Below are positions 12,395-22,691 of a stretch of DNA of 64,000 nt, one piece after another. Position numbers and translations under genes: made by a program. Origin of the DNA: Calycina herbarum (taxonomy: Eukaryota > Ascomycota > Leotiomycetes > Helotiales > Pezizellaceae); assembly GCA_001414485.1 (NCBI GenBank), contig LLEY01000012.1, positions 558,001 through 622,000 on the forward strand. Reading direction: 5' to 3'. Under the pieces are notes generated by a model. The model did no database searches. It saw only the letters and a list, made by a program, of their open reading frames with translations, and was not told the DNA's origin. Each line of letters starts with the position of its first letter. The first letter of the stretch is position 1.

Positions 12395-13920
12395 CTTCTT
12401 CGACCCCTGTCTTACCTTTTATAGTTATATTAAAAGAATAGCTAGTAAGGCTACACTTATAGCTAATACTCTTAAAGGAATAATAAACATAGTAAGAGGA
12501 TCCCTCTTATATCTACTAAAATAAGTAGTTACTACTTATATTCTCTTAATTACCTATTTTAGACATAAGACCTAGTACCCTAGTTATACGAAAACAGGCT
12601 AAGTAGGTACTATAAATAACTAGATCGGCCGCTACCTAACTCTCTTAGATAGAGTAGTTATAAAGTATACTAGGATTATCCTCCTAGTCTATAAAACCAC
12701 TCCTACCTTAGTACTTCTTATGAAGTCTAGCCTCCTAGCTGCTAAAATTACTCTTATAGTAAAAAGCGAAGCTTTTAAGGCTAGAACTCGACGACTTGAC
12801 TTAGTACACCTGCTTAAGCGATGTGTAAATAACCCTTACTTAAAGGCTAGGCTTATTTACCGCTCTTCTAAACCTCTTCTTTCTTTAGAAGAAGTCGATC
12901 TAATTTAAGACCCTCTATAGAGTAGAGGGTCTAACTACTAAGCCTGCCTTCTCGAGGTAGCTGGCTTAAGCTCTAGTAGTAATAAAGACTCTTATAAAGC
13001 TGAATTTCTTAAATTCCTTACCTCTATTCTACCTACGGACCTAGTTATATTTACTAACAGCTCTTGCTTAGATAATAAAAACATAGGAGAAGGTATATAC
13101 CTTATAAGAGAAGGGGTTGTTTTAAATATAAAGCTCTTCTCTTTTAGTAAAACCTTAGAAATATATAATATAGAAGCGAGAGCTGCCTTATATAGTCTTA
13201 AGCTTACCCTTATATCCTCTTTTTAGTCCTTAGCTATAAAGTACTAGATTTGCCTCGATAACTTCGAGGCTATATTATAGCTAACCTACCGATCTTATAA
13301 TATCTTATAAGAAACCTTTAATAAGATATTCGACTTTACTTAGCTATACCTAGAGAAGATCTAGACATAGTAGAACCCTAGTTATATAGGAATTCGAGGG
13401 AATGAAATTACTAATAAAGCTATAAAGAAAGTGGCTCGAACACCTCTCTCTAGCCCTTCTTTACTCTATACTACTATACTTAAGAGAGAAGTTAAAGAGA
13501 CAGGGGTTAAGCTCGTAAACAAGCTTTAGTAGACAACACTCCTAGATATCTATAAGAGGCTAGGTCTTACTTCCTAGCTCTCGAAACCTAGAACTCTCTA
13601 GCTACTAAGAGAGGTCCTAGCTTAGCTTATTACAGCTTATACTAGTTACAGAGACTTTATAGTATACTACCTTCGATTCTACTACCTTAATATATTACTA
13701 GAATCTAGGAATTATAAATATAAAAAGGCTAAAGTATAATTCTACCTACTCTTCTATAAGCTTATAAAGAATAAAGAGCTAAGGCTATTAGCTAAGGTAG
13801 AGGGAAATCCTTAACTCCTATTTAGACCTAGTTATAAAGAGCTTTTTAATAAGGTCTATTCTAAGACTAAGTTCTTTATAAAGATCTATCTCTTAAGATA
13901 GTTAAAACTCTCTTTTCCTT
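12395..13920 (+). pseudogene. LINE-2 ORF2 C-terminal half with RNase H
   Basis: This continues the RT/connection region downstream of the G2 insertion. A short undamaged run at 12720-12908 is part of the connection region, not a gene of its own. RNase H follows at about 13030-13440: LVIFTNSSCLDN (expected TDGS, with Asp and Gly lost), EARAALYSL (catalytic Glu) and GIRGNEITNKAIKK (expected PGHxGIxGNExAD). A Cys/His-poor tail follows to about 13910. RNase H would remove the RNA strand after cDNA synthesis. RIP-type stops interrupt the frame. Confidence 0.75.
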
Positions 13921-14204
13921 TCTTTTTCTATATTTTTATATATATCTTCTTTATCTTTCTCTAATTCTATAAACTAGTTAAGGATAAGGGCTGTTCTAAA
14001 AGTGGAGCTTCTCTTTAAACTATCTCTTATAAATTAGCTCACTCGTTTACACCCCCTGTAGCCTAGAGCACCCCTCTAGCGTCATTTGCCCTCTTTTAAG
14101 ACTTTTTAGGACCTAGACCACGCGATCTAGACTCCGCCTAACGTTAAATAGAAATAAATAAATAAATATAACAACCTAGATACATATTACCGACCGACTA
14201 AGCA

Positions 14205-15405
14205 TGTCATCGTCACTATTATCTAAACCCGTAACTTTATAGTGTACTCTGTATCCAGTGCCCGGCAAAGAAACTGAAGCAAGACTACCCACTCTACTTA
14301 CTCTGAAATTCTGGCTGAGTAGCGCGTGTTTTAAATCCAAAAGCTAACTCTTTTTCTTGTTTTTGGATAAGCAGCTTCGTGAGGTTCTCCTAAACCTCTC
14401 TTTCAAAGTCAAACAGGTGGAGACGCATTGTCTACGATATGAAGTGATGGAGAAGAATAGAGTGCTTGATGGCAGAGTATGTGTCACATTCCATTTACTT
14501 GAGAAGTGAGTAGTTAGTTCATTAGCTTATTGATGCGCTTGGCAACTAGAAGCTGACTATTTCCTGTTTGTTGCTGGCTTATAGGTGGATTGACGAGCAA
14601 GATCTCGAAAGACATACTCAGAGGGATTGGTTGATACGTGTCAGAAAACAGTTTGTGGAGGATGGGTTATTAGAGACAGAGGAACTAATTGAAAGAGTTT
14701 CTACCATTGGGGGCTATAGCGCACGTTTGTAGAATGATCGTCAAATAGCCTGTAGAGAAACTTTCTAGTATAGCATATATTTTGTTATAAGTCTAAAAGA
14801 GACAGAACAACGCTTGAAATCCAGTGACCAGGGCCCAAATGAAACAGCACTTGCGGCAAATGACCGACCATGGAAACGTCAGAAAGCGCAAGGGGCGAAG
14901 AGGCCTGCCAACGGAGGCCATGAAGGCCACGGTGGACAGAAGGGCAAGAAGCGCAAAGGCATTTGCTATTGCTGTGGAGAGGAAGGGCACTTCAAGACTG
15001 GGTGTCCTGTCTGGCTCCAGACGATTGAAGGGAAAGCTTTTGCTAAGCGAGCAAAGACTGTCTCTACAGGCTCTTTGCCAACGCCAGAATAGCAATCAAA
15101 GCACCAGCCAATGTGGGACGAAGAAGTCATGCTTGCCACAGATCCGACAGAAGACGTCCCAACAGACGCCTGCTGGTGAGCTCTCACAGGACGTTTTGAC
15201 AAGAGCCAAGTAGCCTGGGTGATTGACTCAGGGGCTACACGACATATGACGTACGCCAGAGACGTATTTACTGAGTTTCTGGATCTCAAGGTCCCTCGAG
15301 TAGTTAAGACTGCAAGCGGCCGCTTGACATACGGGACAGGAATTGGCAAGGTTAGCATCCAGGTTGTATCTGATAGTCTTGCAACTGTTGGCTAGGATAT
15401 CGAGC
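14205..15405 (+). pseudogene. Ty1/copia gag-protease fragment, lightly mutated
   Basis: One reading frame can be followed from ATG at 14205, interrupted by a few stops that look like CAG/CAA/CGA to TAG/TAA/TGA changes. Gag text such as RYEVMEKNRVLDGRV lies near 14435-14475. It continues across an intron-like gap (14506-14584) into WIDEQDLERHTQRDW. A classical zinc knuckle CYCCGEEGHFKTGC lies at 14964-15005. An aspartic protease start VIDSGATRHMTYARDVF lies at 15219-15270. Similarity stops near 15405, before integrase and RT, and no LTR is seen. It is much less mutated than its surroundings. The first part upstream of 14360 may contain a second intron ending at the CAG near 14370. Confidence 0.8.
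14506..14584 (+). other. Probable intron inside the copia gag
   Basis: It starts GTGAGTAG, has GCTGACT as a branch-point match at about 14551, and ends TTATAG. Unspliced, the frame hits TGA at once. Removing 79 bp joins HLLEK to WIDEQDLERH in frame. These are textbook fungal splice signals. Introns in copia gag are not the rule, which makes this worth checking. Confidence 0.6.
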
Positions 15406-15435
15406 CGCCATGATGCTTGCTTTTACTGCTTCTTT

Positions 15436-16140
15436 TTTGATCACCACATCCCCCCCCCCCCCCCCCCCGCTTCTCAAGCAAAAGTGTCATCGCCTCGCTA
15501 TTAAACTCCCCTGCAATTGTCTTTACCACCTATTTTGTTATCACCATGTACGCTCCTCGCTTCTCAAGCAAGAGCATCACCACCTCTTCCCAACTCCCTT
15601 CATTCCACGCCGCTGTCTCTACCACCCTCTTGCAATCACTACATCCACCCGTCGCTTCTCAAGCAAGAGCGTCATCACCTCTTCCCCACTCACTACATTC
15701 CTCGCCGCTGCCTCTACCACCTCTTCTGTGATTACCACATCCGCCCCTCGCTTCTCAAGTAAGAGTGCCATCACCTCTTCCCCACTCTGATAATTCCCCG
15801 CCGCTACCTTGACCACCTCTTCTATGATCACCACATCCGCCCCTCGCTTCTCAAGCAAGAGCGTCATCACCTCTTTCCCACTTAGAAGATTCCCCGCCGC
15901 TGCCTCGACCACCTCTTCTATGATCACCATATCTACCCCTCTTTTCTCAAGCAAGAGTGTCATCACCTCTTTCCCCCTCTATTCATTCCCCGCCGCTGCC
16001 CTTACCACCTCTTCTATGATTACCACATCCACCCCTCGCTTCTCAAGTAAGAGTGCCATCACCTCTTCCCCACTCTGATAATTCCCCGCCGCTGCCTTTA
16101 CCACCTCTTCTATAATCACTACATCCACCCCTCGCTGGAT
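15436..16140 (-). repeat. 96-bp tandem repeats encoding 32-residue ankyrin-like units
   Basis: The anchor CTTCTCAAG recurs at 15470, 15560, 15655, 15751, 15847, 15943 and 16039, with a partial copy at 16135. Spacing is 96 bp except for 90 and 95 in the first two steps. On the minus strand each unit encodes a variant of EVMTLLLEKRGADVVITEEV plus VEAAAGNxxSG. This is the highly conserved repeat seen at the C-terminus of many fungal NACHT proteins, where it is thought to form the ligand-sensing surface. Part of the array (15966-15619) is still open for 115 codons. The array keeps a C-rich composition whereas the NACHT part is TA-rich. Confidence 0.9.
15450..15468. repeat. Homopolymer of 19 C residues within the NLR repeat
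   Basis: An uninterrupted run of C stands where other copies read CATCCGCCCCTCG. On the coding strand it is a G run between EKRG and DVV. It is the cause or result of the shortened 90-bp spacing in that unit. It could be real slippage or an assembly error. Confidence 0.9.
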
Positions 16141-19106
16141 TAGGTTTAAAATTATATTAAAACTACTATAAGTTAAGCAACTTCTAGAACTCCGTTATCT
16201 TACAAATTCTTTATATTATTTCGAAAGTCTGTATAAGTAATTATAACTTCCTATAAATCAAAGCAAGCTATAATAAAAAGATTTCTATCCTAATCAGCTT
16301 CTATGTCTCGTAGTCTTTCGTATAATTCCTATTATAATGACCTTTGAGCAAGCCTCTCATTAATCAGAGCAGCCTATACTACAAGAGCCGATCCAGAATC
16401 TAACCCATTAGATAGAAAATGAAGAACGAGGTCCTTAAGCATACCGCCACTTCTTTCGTTAGCTGCTAATTAGCAATGTAGACCCTAATAATCAGTTGAA
16501 TATATACTAAAGTTATGAAAGAGAGAGGATTTTAATAAGTTATATCTGTATTTTAAGATAAACCCTTTTATAACCAGGCTATCAGCAGCACTTAGTAGAT
16601 TTAATAGGCATGACCCAGCTACTAGGGCATTTGTCTTTGCTTTGGTATATTCCGGCCGCTTCTCTAAAAACTCCCTGACTAATAAATGGGCAAACCGGAA
16701 TATATCGAGCGTCGAATCAAAGACTACCATGTTAGCACACATCTCTAAGACGTGCTCCTTCGTTAAATAGCGAAACTGTCGCTATAGGGTTGTTAATAAT
16801 ACAGCGATGAATTCAGCAGATGTTAGCCTCCTTTAAGCGCAGAGGAGCCAACTCAAAGTATTAATAGTAACTTCACGATCGGCGTCCGTAGGAGTTTTAA
16901 TCAACGACTCGTATAGTTCAAGATAAAGGTCCTCCAGCTTCTGTGGCAGTCTTCCAAGTCTCTCCCGAACAGCTTCATCAGTCCGAAGGCTACACAAGTT
17001 TTATAGTTATAGGCTGGCCCATCGGAACCTAATAAGTAGATTAGTAAGACGGAGCATAGTTCACGCGTCTAGAGAGTACTAACATACTATCAGCATCTTT
17101 CGTTACCTGTTCAATAATCTCCATCTTTAACATTTCCATACTAGTACTTAAACGGAGCAGCTTTCCTTTTAAAACAAGGGAGCTTGTTTCTTTTTCGACA
17201 AAGGAATTAATATCGTCCTTGTTATTTTCAGATGAAAGCTAAAGGTTAGGGTAATTTCGTAGATGCTAGACAATATCTTAGTTATTACGACTTAAGACAA
17301 AAATCTTAACTAAACTTGTCGATTCTTGAAGAATTAACTCTAAAGCCTCTAAGAGTTCTCCTCGTCTCTTAGGATCGCACTCATTAAGCGCATCAATTAG
17401 AATAGTTATCATAGGATAGTAGGCTGAAAGCTAGATGGTTAGTACACAGCTCTCATCTATACCCAAAGATCCAGAGGAAAATCCCTCCGTCTCTCTTTTC
17501 TTATAAGCTGCTACTGTCAGGGGGAGTAGAGGAAGGCCTAGTTAGACACAAGATAGCTGACGGGCGATGCTTGCTATAATAGCACTAGGGTTTAAACGTG
17601 TAGGCTCTGTAGTGTTTCGCGAACAGTAGAAAAATACTAGGAATAGGCTGTGCCTATTTTAGAAAGCCTTTTTAGCGTCTTTAATCACAATAGATCTGTA
17701 ATCTTAGTATATCTTTAAGTTCTAGACGCTTATATAATACTTATACGAGCTTGCTCTTCCTAGAACCTGGAATCCTATGAAGCTATAAAATAGAAGAAAC
17801 ACTTTCTTTCTTCTACTTAGTAAAGACTGAATCTAACAACAACCATTGTCCTGTGCTAGGGAGAACTTCTCTTTTTGCTTCGTCGTGATGTTGAACATAT
17901 GGTTTAGGAGATATCTAACGTAGAATCTCCGTTCTTTTAGATACTAAAGGTTATAAGTTAAGTCTTTAACGTAGAATCAATGATATATACTCAAAGCTAT
18001 TAATAAGAGTGTCCAAATTTGTCCCTATTCGCTTAATTGGACTATTAAAATAGTTGAGAAGTCTTTGTAAATCCAAATGCTAGTTAATGTGCTCTAACCT
18101 TGTTAGTCTAAGGATCTGGTAAGGAATATATATGCCTACTCTGTATTCTAACTATATCAGAACAGCGATTAACACTCTTTTGAGCTATAGTAATAGTATT
18201 AAAGTACGACTCGATATCTGATTATGCTAGTAGTCTACTTTTTAATCGACGGACTAAAAAAAGCTATTAATATATATTCTACTGTTTAAATCGTAAACTG
18301 ACCTATAGTTTTTTGATCAAAGTAGCTCCTTGCCTTCGATAGATAGAGCAGGATCGCTGAATAGAACTTGACAAGCGCTCTCTAGAGCTCATTCGCAGCA
18401 GCAGATGGTGGAGACTGTAGATAGACGTCCTCGAAGATCGTATATCGGCAAAGAATTTCAGCAATCGAAGTCGCGCTCTTAACCACAAACGCGAATTTAT
18501 TTATATCGTTGAGCGTCATCTGTAGGTAGATTTTTTCAGTTATGCCTTTTACTACTTCAATACTACTAACCTGCAAGAGGAATCGAACGCCAGCCCAGGG
18601 CAGTGCAGCATGGACTGGATCATACTAAACAGCGGTATCCCCAACTTGCTTAAAAACATCAATCCACTTAGCCATCTTAGTAAACAAATCCACAAAAATG
18701 ATGGATTCTCCACTCTTTCTTCTATATTGCCATCTTTTTTTAGTGCACTCTTCTTTGGATTGTATAGTGACTTCAAGGAGTTCAGACAATATGCTAAGCT
18801 TGTTAGGATAGCTGAAATTGATATTTTCCCTGTCCTTATCGCTTATCTCAGCTGCTGCAGATGCCCAAAGATTGTTTCTTTGATAGGAGGGGTAAAGTTA
18901 GCCTCGTCCAAGAAAGGAATGTCAGATTTCCTCACGTCGTCAGCTGTGTGGCCTGTGTTGGTGGCATGTTGCTGGTTGTAGGCACTAATGATAAATTTAT
19001 CAAAGGTAAATTCTGCGTAAAAAGGTTGAGGGCTATTTAATGTTTGATTTTCGGTGTTCGATGGTTTATGCTGACGATGCGTAAAGTCCAGCTGAGGTGG
19101 CTGCAA

Positions 19107-19450
19107 GGTAGACTGCAGCCTGAAACTTTAACCAATAGGTTCATAGTTACGGGAAAGAAAATTCGACGTGGTGCTCTAGGTGCCAGGGCATGTAACAAGG
19201 AGCCCTTTCCACCAGTTTCGCACATGTATTTTGAAGAAAACTGTTCATTTTCAATCTTTACTCTCGTATAAAGTCCTCTCCTTGGTTCTTCTTAAACAAC
19301 GTGATACTTCAAGTATACTATGTAGAGTTTTATAAGCCATTGCTACAAATTGAATTATCGTCACATGTGGGCTATGAAAGATTCCCTGTAGGAACAGCTA
19401 TCATTTCCACATCAATCACGCAGTGTCAGTCTATACACTCAAGTAGGAAT
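19107..19450. other. Spacer upstream of the NLR relic
   Basis: Moderate-GC sequence between the possible NLR start (19106) and the end of the unrecognised gene. The only open stretches are 19044-19271 and 19301-19597 on the plus strand, with no recognisable domain. Both overlap better-supported minus-strand features, so they are judged shadows. It would hold the NLR promoter. I see no clear core elements. Confidence 0.4.
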
Positions 19451-20489
19451 AATATCTTCGACAAGTACCTCTTGCCTATTCACCTTGAATGCTGTCGCCA
19501 ACTTGCACCACTTAATATTACCTTAACTTGTCTAGAACATTCTTACAAGGCCATGCCCAATATTCCTCCTCTAACCACCTCTCCACATCTTTATTAACGA
19601 TAGCAAGATCAGGATCTCGGCATAGCTGTCTGTGCCAGCATTTAATAATCGTAGCAATTTGTAGCCTAATGCCAAAATTCCGACCTATTTCACTTCTAAA
19701 CCTTATTTAAAACTTCTAAGCAGCTTTCCACATTTCTTCCTTTCCATTTTCATCTCTTATAATAATCGACTCATCAAAGAACCCATCCCTAGCATTCACT
19801 GCATGATTGACCCTCAACCGGTCCGTCGTACCCTTCCTTTTCTGACAGCACCTTGGCATAGTAAGTACCTTCTTGCCAATATATTCCGTCGGGTCGATAT
19901 TAAAAGGGTTGTACTTTTTTGCGTATACGCCGTTATCATCTTCGATTTCAACAATGTTAATCTGCAGGACCTCTGGGTCGGTGTCGTTGGGCGGGACACG
20001 GTGGTCGAATGTAACTCCATAGTAATCAATTATACTATAGTAAAATGAGTGTCAGCGTATGCCCTTAAGAGAAGAAGCATGTAAGATAATTACATACACT
20101 TCCGGTCTGGCCTCGACTAACCAACCTGTGTATTCATCCCGTACTACCATGTCTCCAGCGACGTCCGGCCGTACATCCCGGTTATATATTTTCCGAAACG
20201 CTAGCTTTGCTAGCTCGGGGCCACCAGGCAACGGAAATTCATGGGAGTGGTGGGGAACGTGCCATGATACCTGTGGAAGGAGCTTCTGAATAGCTAGCAG
20301 TGGACCTTCGATTTGGATTCGAAGCGGTTGCTCAGAGGATGGTGAGTGGAAGCGGTGAGGGGGGTTTGTAAGACATGGTGGGATGTAGAGCGGGAGAGCT
20401 GGTTGATCTGAGGGTGGGGGGTGGAAGCAGTGGACGTTCAAACTATGGTTGGAGTTGGTGAGGCATGGAATGTCGGGTAGGTTCATCAT
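19450..20489 (-). pseudogene. Unrecognised spliced gene with premature stops
   Basis: A minus-strand reading frame from ATG at 20489 (MMNLPDIPCLTN). It has a Pro-rich start with the motif PCLTN twice, then a compact segment LAFRKIYNRDVRPD followed by VVRDEYTGWLVEARPEV. Removing an intron (20097-20035) continues the frame into IIDYYGVTFDHRVPPNDTD, IEDDNGVYAKKYNPFNID and later DGFFDESIIIRDENGKEE, to a TAG at 19719-19717. In the same frame, past TAG and TAA codons, coding-like text resumes (IATIIKCWHRQLCRDPDL, NKDVERWLEEEYW), suggesting CAG/CAA to stop changes in a longer protein ending near 19450. I do not recognise the family. It lies in tandem upstream of the NLR relic. Confidence 0.6.
20035..20097 (-). 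other. Intron in the unrecognised gene
   Basis: On the minus strand the 63-bp segment begins GTATGT, contains GCTGACA as branch point and ends ACTATAG. Splicing joins EARPEV to IIDYYGVTF without a frame change. Without splicing the frame closes shortly afterwards. Confidence 0.7.
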
Positions 20490-20730
20490 GTATGGAAGAT
20501 GTTAGATTGGTTTCTGAGCACGGACATTGCACGGTAATAGGAACATGATAACTTCACGTGATCTTCTCCGAGATTCCCATGCCATTGGATACCTGGTGGA
20601 AGAGAAAACTTCACAAACAGCGAGAACGAAATTTTTGAAATTAAACAGCGAAAACCACATCTAGCAGTCCTCCTTTTGGTCAGTTGAGAAGTCTGAGCTT
20701 GTGTGCATCGCCTAGTGTAACATAGGCATC
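20490..20730. other. Spacer between the unrecognised gene and LINE-3
   Basis: Non-RIP-like sequence of ordinary composition. It probably contains the upstream region of the minus-strand gene and the 5' untranslated part of LINE-3, whose ATG is at 20731. It contains TCACGTGATC near 20553, an E-box-like palindrome, without further support. Confidence 0.4.
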
Positions 20731-21549
20731 ATGGTAACACCGTGGCCTTAAGTGATAGCATGGCCCAACGATATCCGCGAGCACGCTACACACCTTAGTG
20801 ATTACCTTAGGAAAGCACTTGCCCATATCGAATCTAATAGAGACCAGCCGGTGCTAAAGCCCTCAATTAGAACCATGATCGCGTCTATGAGCGTCTTCGT
20901 CGCCAAATTCTAAAGCACTCCAGACGTTAGAGCTATTATGTAAGCTATTACGACCATCTAAAGCAACCTTGAAACCACGGTAGAAATAGTATAATCTACA
21001 GCGACAAGAGTTTAACAAAACATAGCTACATACTAACAGGCCGTCATACTTAGCCAGGAGACCAACTAAGCTGTAAAGGAAGCCGCCGAATCGAGAAGAA
21101 CAACTACTACACTTATATAAGAGACGAACGATATTACGAAGGCTATCTAGACTACACTATCCCCTAAGGCTTTATATACGTCGGTATTAAGTAGTAATAA
21201 CGTCCTCCTAAATAAGCCTATTATAATCTCTATATAAACATCTTTATTTATCTAAGTATAACGTAAGATTATTATAAAGATTATAAACCTATCTACTATT
21301 AAAAGTCTCTATATAAAAAACCCTAGAAACCTATAAAGCTACGTTAATCGAGCGATTAAATAGAGTAAAAACTAATATATTAAATAGATATATATTATAT
21401 TAGCTAACTAATTAAAAAGTAGAGATCTTAGTATTAAAATATTAAATAAAAACGAAGTAGACGTACTAAAGTAATTTATAAATAACTAGATTAATCGAAT
21501 TAGAAGAGGTATAAATATAGATATTAAATACATCGGATAGCTATCTAGA
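20731..21549 (+). pseudogene. LINE-3 ORF1 5' fragment (Tad1-like gag)
   Basis: A frame from ATG at 20731 (MVTPWP, then a TAA for Gln, then VIAWPNDIREHATHLSDYL). It continues through SIRTMIASMSVFVAKF into a helical region (QETNQAVKEAAESRRTTTTL after restoring Gln). It ends with SLYIKNPRNLQSYVNRAI and NQLKSRDLSIKI near 21320-21440, the conserved part of LINE ORF1 proteins. The first 200 bases have almost no stops and the last 400 have many. It ends where G1 fragment E2 begins at 21550. The rest of LINE-3 is not recognised in the window. Confidence 0.75.
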
Positions 21550-22005
21550 TATAACGAAACTTAAATAAACTAAACAAAGGTAACTAAGTCTCGATAGTTA
21601 GTATATAGATAAGAAGTATATATACGCTGGTTTATTTACTTAGAAGTGAACTCGTTACTTATATTAAATATATTAAATAAGATAATAAGATTAATAACTA
21701 AAGTTAAGTATAAAGCTTTTATCTAATAACAGACGTACTAGTCTTATATAGAACCTTCGTCTCTTCTAAGTAGATAGAATCGTCTGTCGTCCTAGTTAAC
21801 TAGGTTGTCTAGATCGCTAGTTAACCTAGGTAATTCTTTATATTACGTAATCTCTAATATACTCCTAATAGTAAGATCTTAGAATCTCTAAATACCTCTA
21901 TATTATAGATTCTCTTCTATATTATCTTTTATTTCCTAAACGTTATATCTTATCTTATTAGAGCGCTGTCTAGACTACTTACTATATAAAACGTGATTTA
22001 TAATA
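21550..22005 (-). repeat. G1 LTR of E2
   Basis: 456 bp. It starts TATAACGAAAC (from TGTAACGAAAC) and ends GATTTATAATA (from GATTCGTGACA). It is followed by CTATCCTCTTCTTAG, the RIP variant of the sequence that always follows G1 LTRs internally (CTATCCCCTTCTTAG). Confidence 0.88.
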
Positions 22006-22302
22006 CTATCCTCTTCTTAGACTAACGTGTCTCTACGCTTAAGTATAGACTAAGAAGATATTATTAAGAAGCTAGCGGCCTTCTTCTGTTTCTATTATAC
22101 TATCTTCTAATAATAAGAATCGTACTAAACGTTAAACTCTTAGAAATTATATTAAATAATATAGTAATAAGATATCTTCTTATACTTATTATAAAAAATC
22201 TCTTAACTTAGCTAGTAAGTCTTATTAATATATTACTATTTATAGCGATTAATATTCTCGTTATTCTATTTATACTAGGTAGAGTAAATCTTATAACTAT
22301 TA

Positions 22303-22627
22303 TAACAAACCTAATCTACTAGCTCTCTAGTAGTTATTCTTACCTATAGTATATACAGGTATAGCGGATAATCAGAGAAGTAAGAGGTAGTTTAATTAAA
22401 GATCTAAAGCTATAGAAGAGAAGAGAAGGAAAGAGGAGACTTCTAGAGGTCCTATAATATAGAGATAGCTAAGGAATCGATAAGTTATAGGAATGTCGAT
22501 CCGTTTGTAGAAATAGTTCCTAGCCTAAGTAGGAATAGTTCTAGGCTAGGCTAGGAATAGCAGGCTTTGCGGACGCCGGCGAGCAGCTGTACGCGAGTCA
22601 CGTGCTCGGCGTGGCTAGGTCTGTAAC
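22303..22627. mobile_element. Small MITE-like insertion in E2
   Basis: A 325-bp block absent from the matching part of other G1 elements. Imperfect terminal inverted repeats are seen (TAACAAACCTAATC on the left; complement of the right end TTACAGACCTAGCC). It is flanked by the direct repeat AACTATTA, extendable to AACTATTATAA, at 22295 and 22628. Its right third is GC-rich (near 22560-22620, GCGGACGCCGGCGAGC) and contains the repeated motif CCTAG. It has no coding capacity. An 8-bp duplication would fit hAT-type and 9-11 bp a Mutator-type element. The class is not settled. Confidence 0.55.
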
Positions 22628-22691
22628 AACTATTATAAACGAAACTAAATACCTTTACTCTTAGACTAGGCTTCTATTAAAAAGTAGAAAG

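Larger units (their letters stand above)
4100..14172 (+). mobile_element. LINE-2: RIP-degraded LINE, split by gypsy G2
   Basis: A plus-strand relative of LINE-1. It occupies 4100-6923 and resumes at 12395 after the G2 insertion at duplication AGTAT. It starts abruptly inside an ORF1 zinc knuckle (KQCRLYSTT near 4115), so the ORF1 N-terminus is missing. Order: ORF1 tail, endonuclease, RT, connection, RNase H. It ends in a 3' tail rich in AAAT repeats at about 14147-14172, typical of target-primed LINE insertion. Base composition changes sharply just after this tail. I could not find a target-site duplication, so the 5' end may reflect recombination with LINE-1 rather than simple truncation. 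Confidence 0.8.
15436..19106 (-). pseudogene. NLR-type (NACHT plus ankyrin-like repeat) protein, broken
   Basis: A minus-strand STAND/NLR gene of the fungal self/non-self recognition type. A possible N-terminus opens at 19106 (MQPPQLDFTH) and breaks near 18843. The N-terminal domain at about 18800-18300 (GDTAV-YDPVHAALPWAGVRFLLQ, then MTLNDINKFAF and ALVKFYSAILLYLSKA) matches the domain common before NACHT in fungal NLRs, I believe DUF7708. NACHT lies at about 17790-17200: Walker A IPGSRKSKLV (expected GSGKS) at 17749-17781, Walker B TILIDALNECDP at 17371-17406, and KIFVLSRN near 17290. A winged-helix-like segment with FRFAHLLVREFLEKRPEY is at 16640-16720. About 340 bp of degraded sequence leads into the 96-bp repeat array. 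Frameshifts and stops disable it. The C-terminus is cut by or abuts the copia fragment. Confidence 0.82.

Noticed and set aside
12720..12908. 62-codon open frame on the plus strand
   Set aside because: It lies in frame with the LINE-2 ORF2 connection region and is only a gap between RIP stops.
15410..16078. Plus-strand open frames over the repeat array (Ser/Thr/Pro-rich)
   Set aside because: They are shadows of the minus-strand NLR repeats, whose 32-residue unit matches a known repeat class.
18610..18981. 123-codon plus-strand frame
   Set aside because: It is antisense to the NLR N-terminal domain, where the minus strand reads as the conserved YDPVHAALPWAGVRF stretch.
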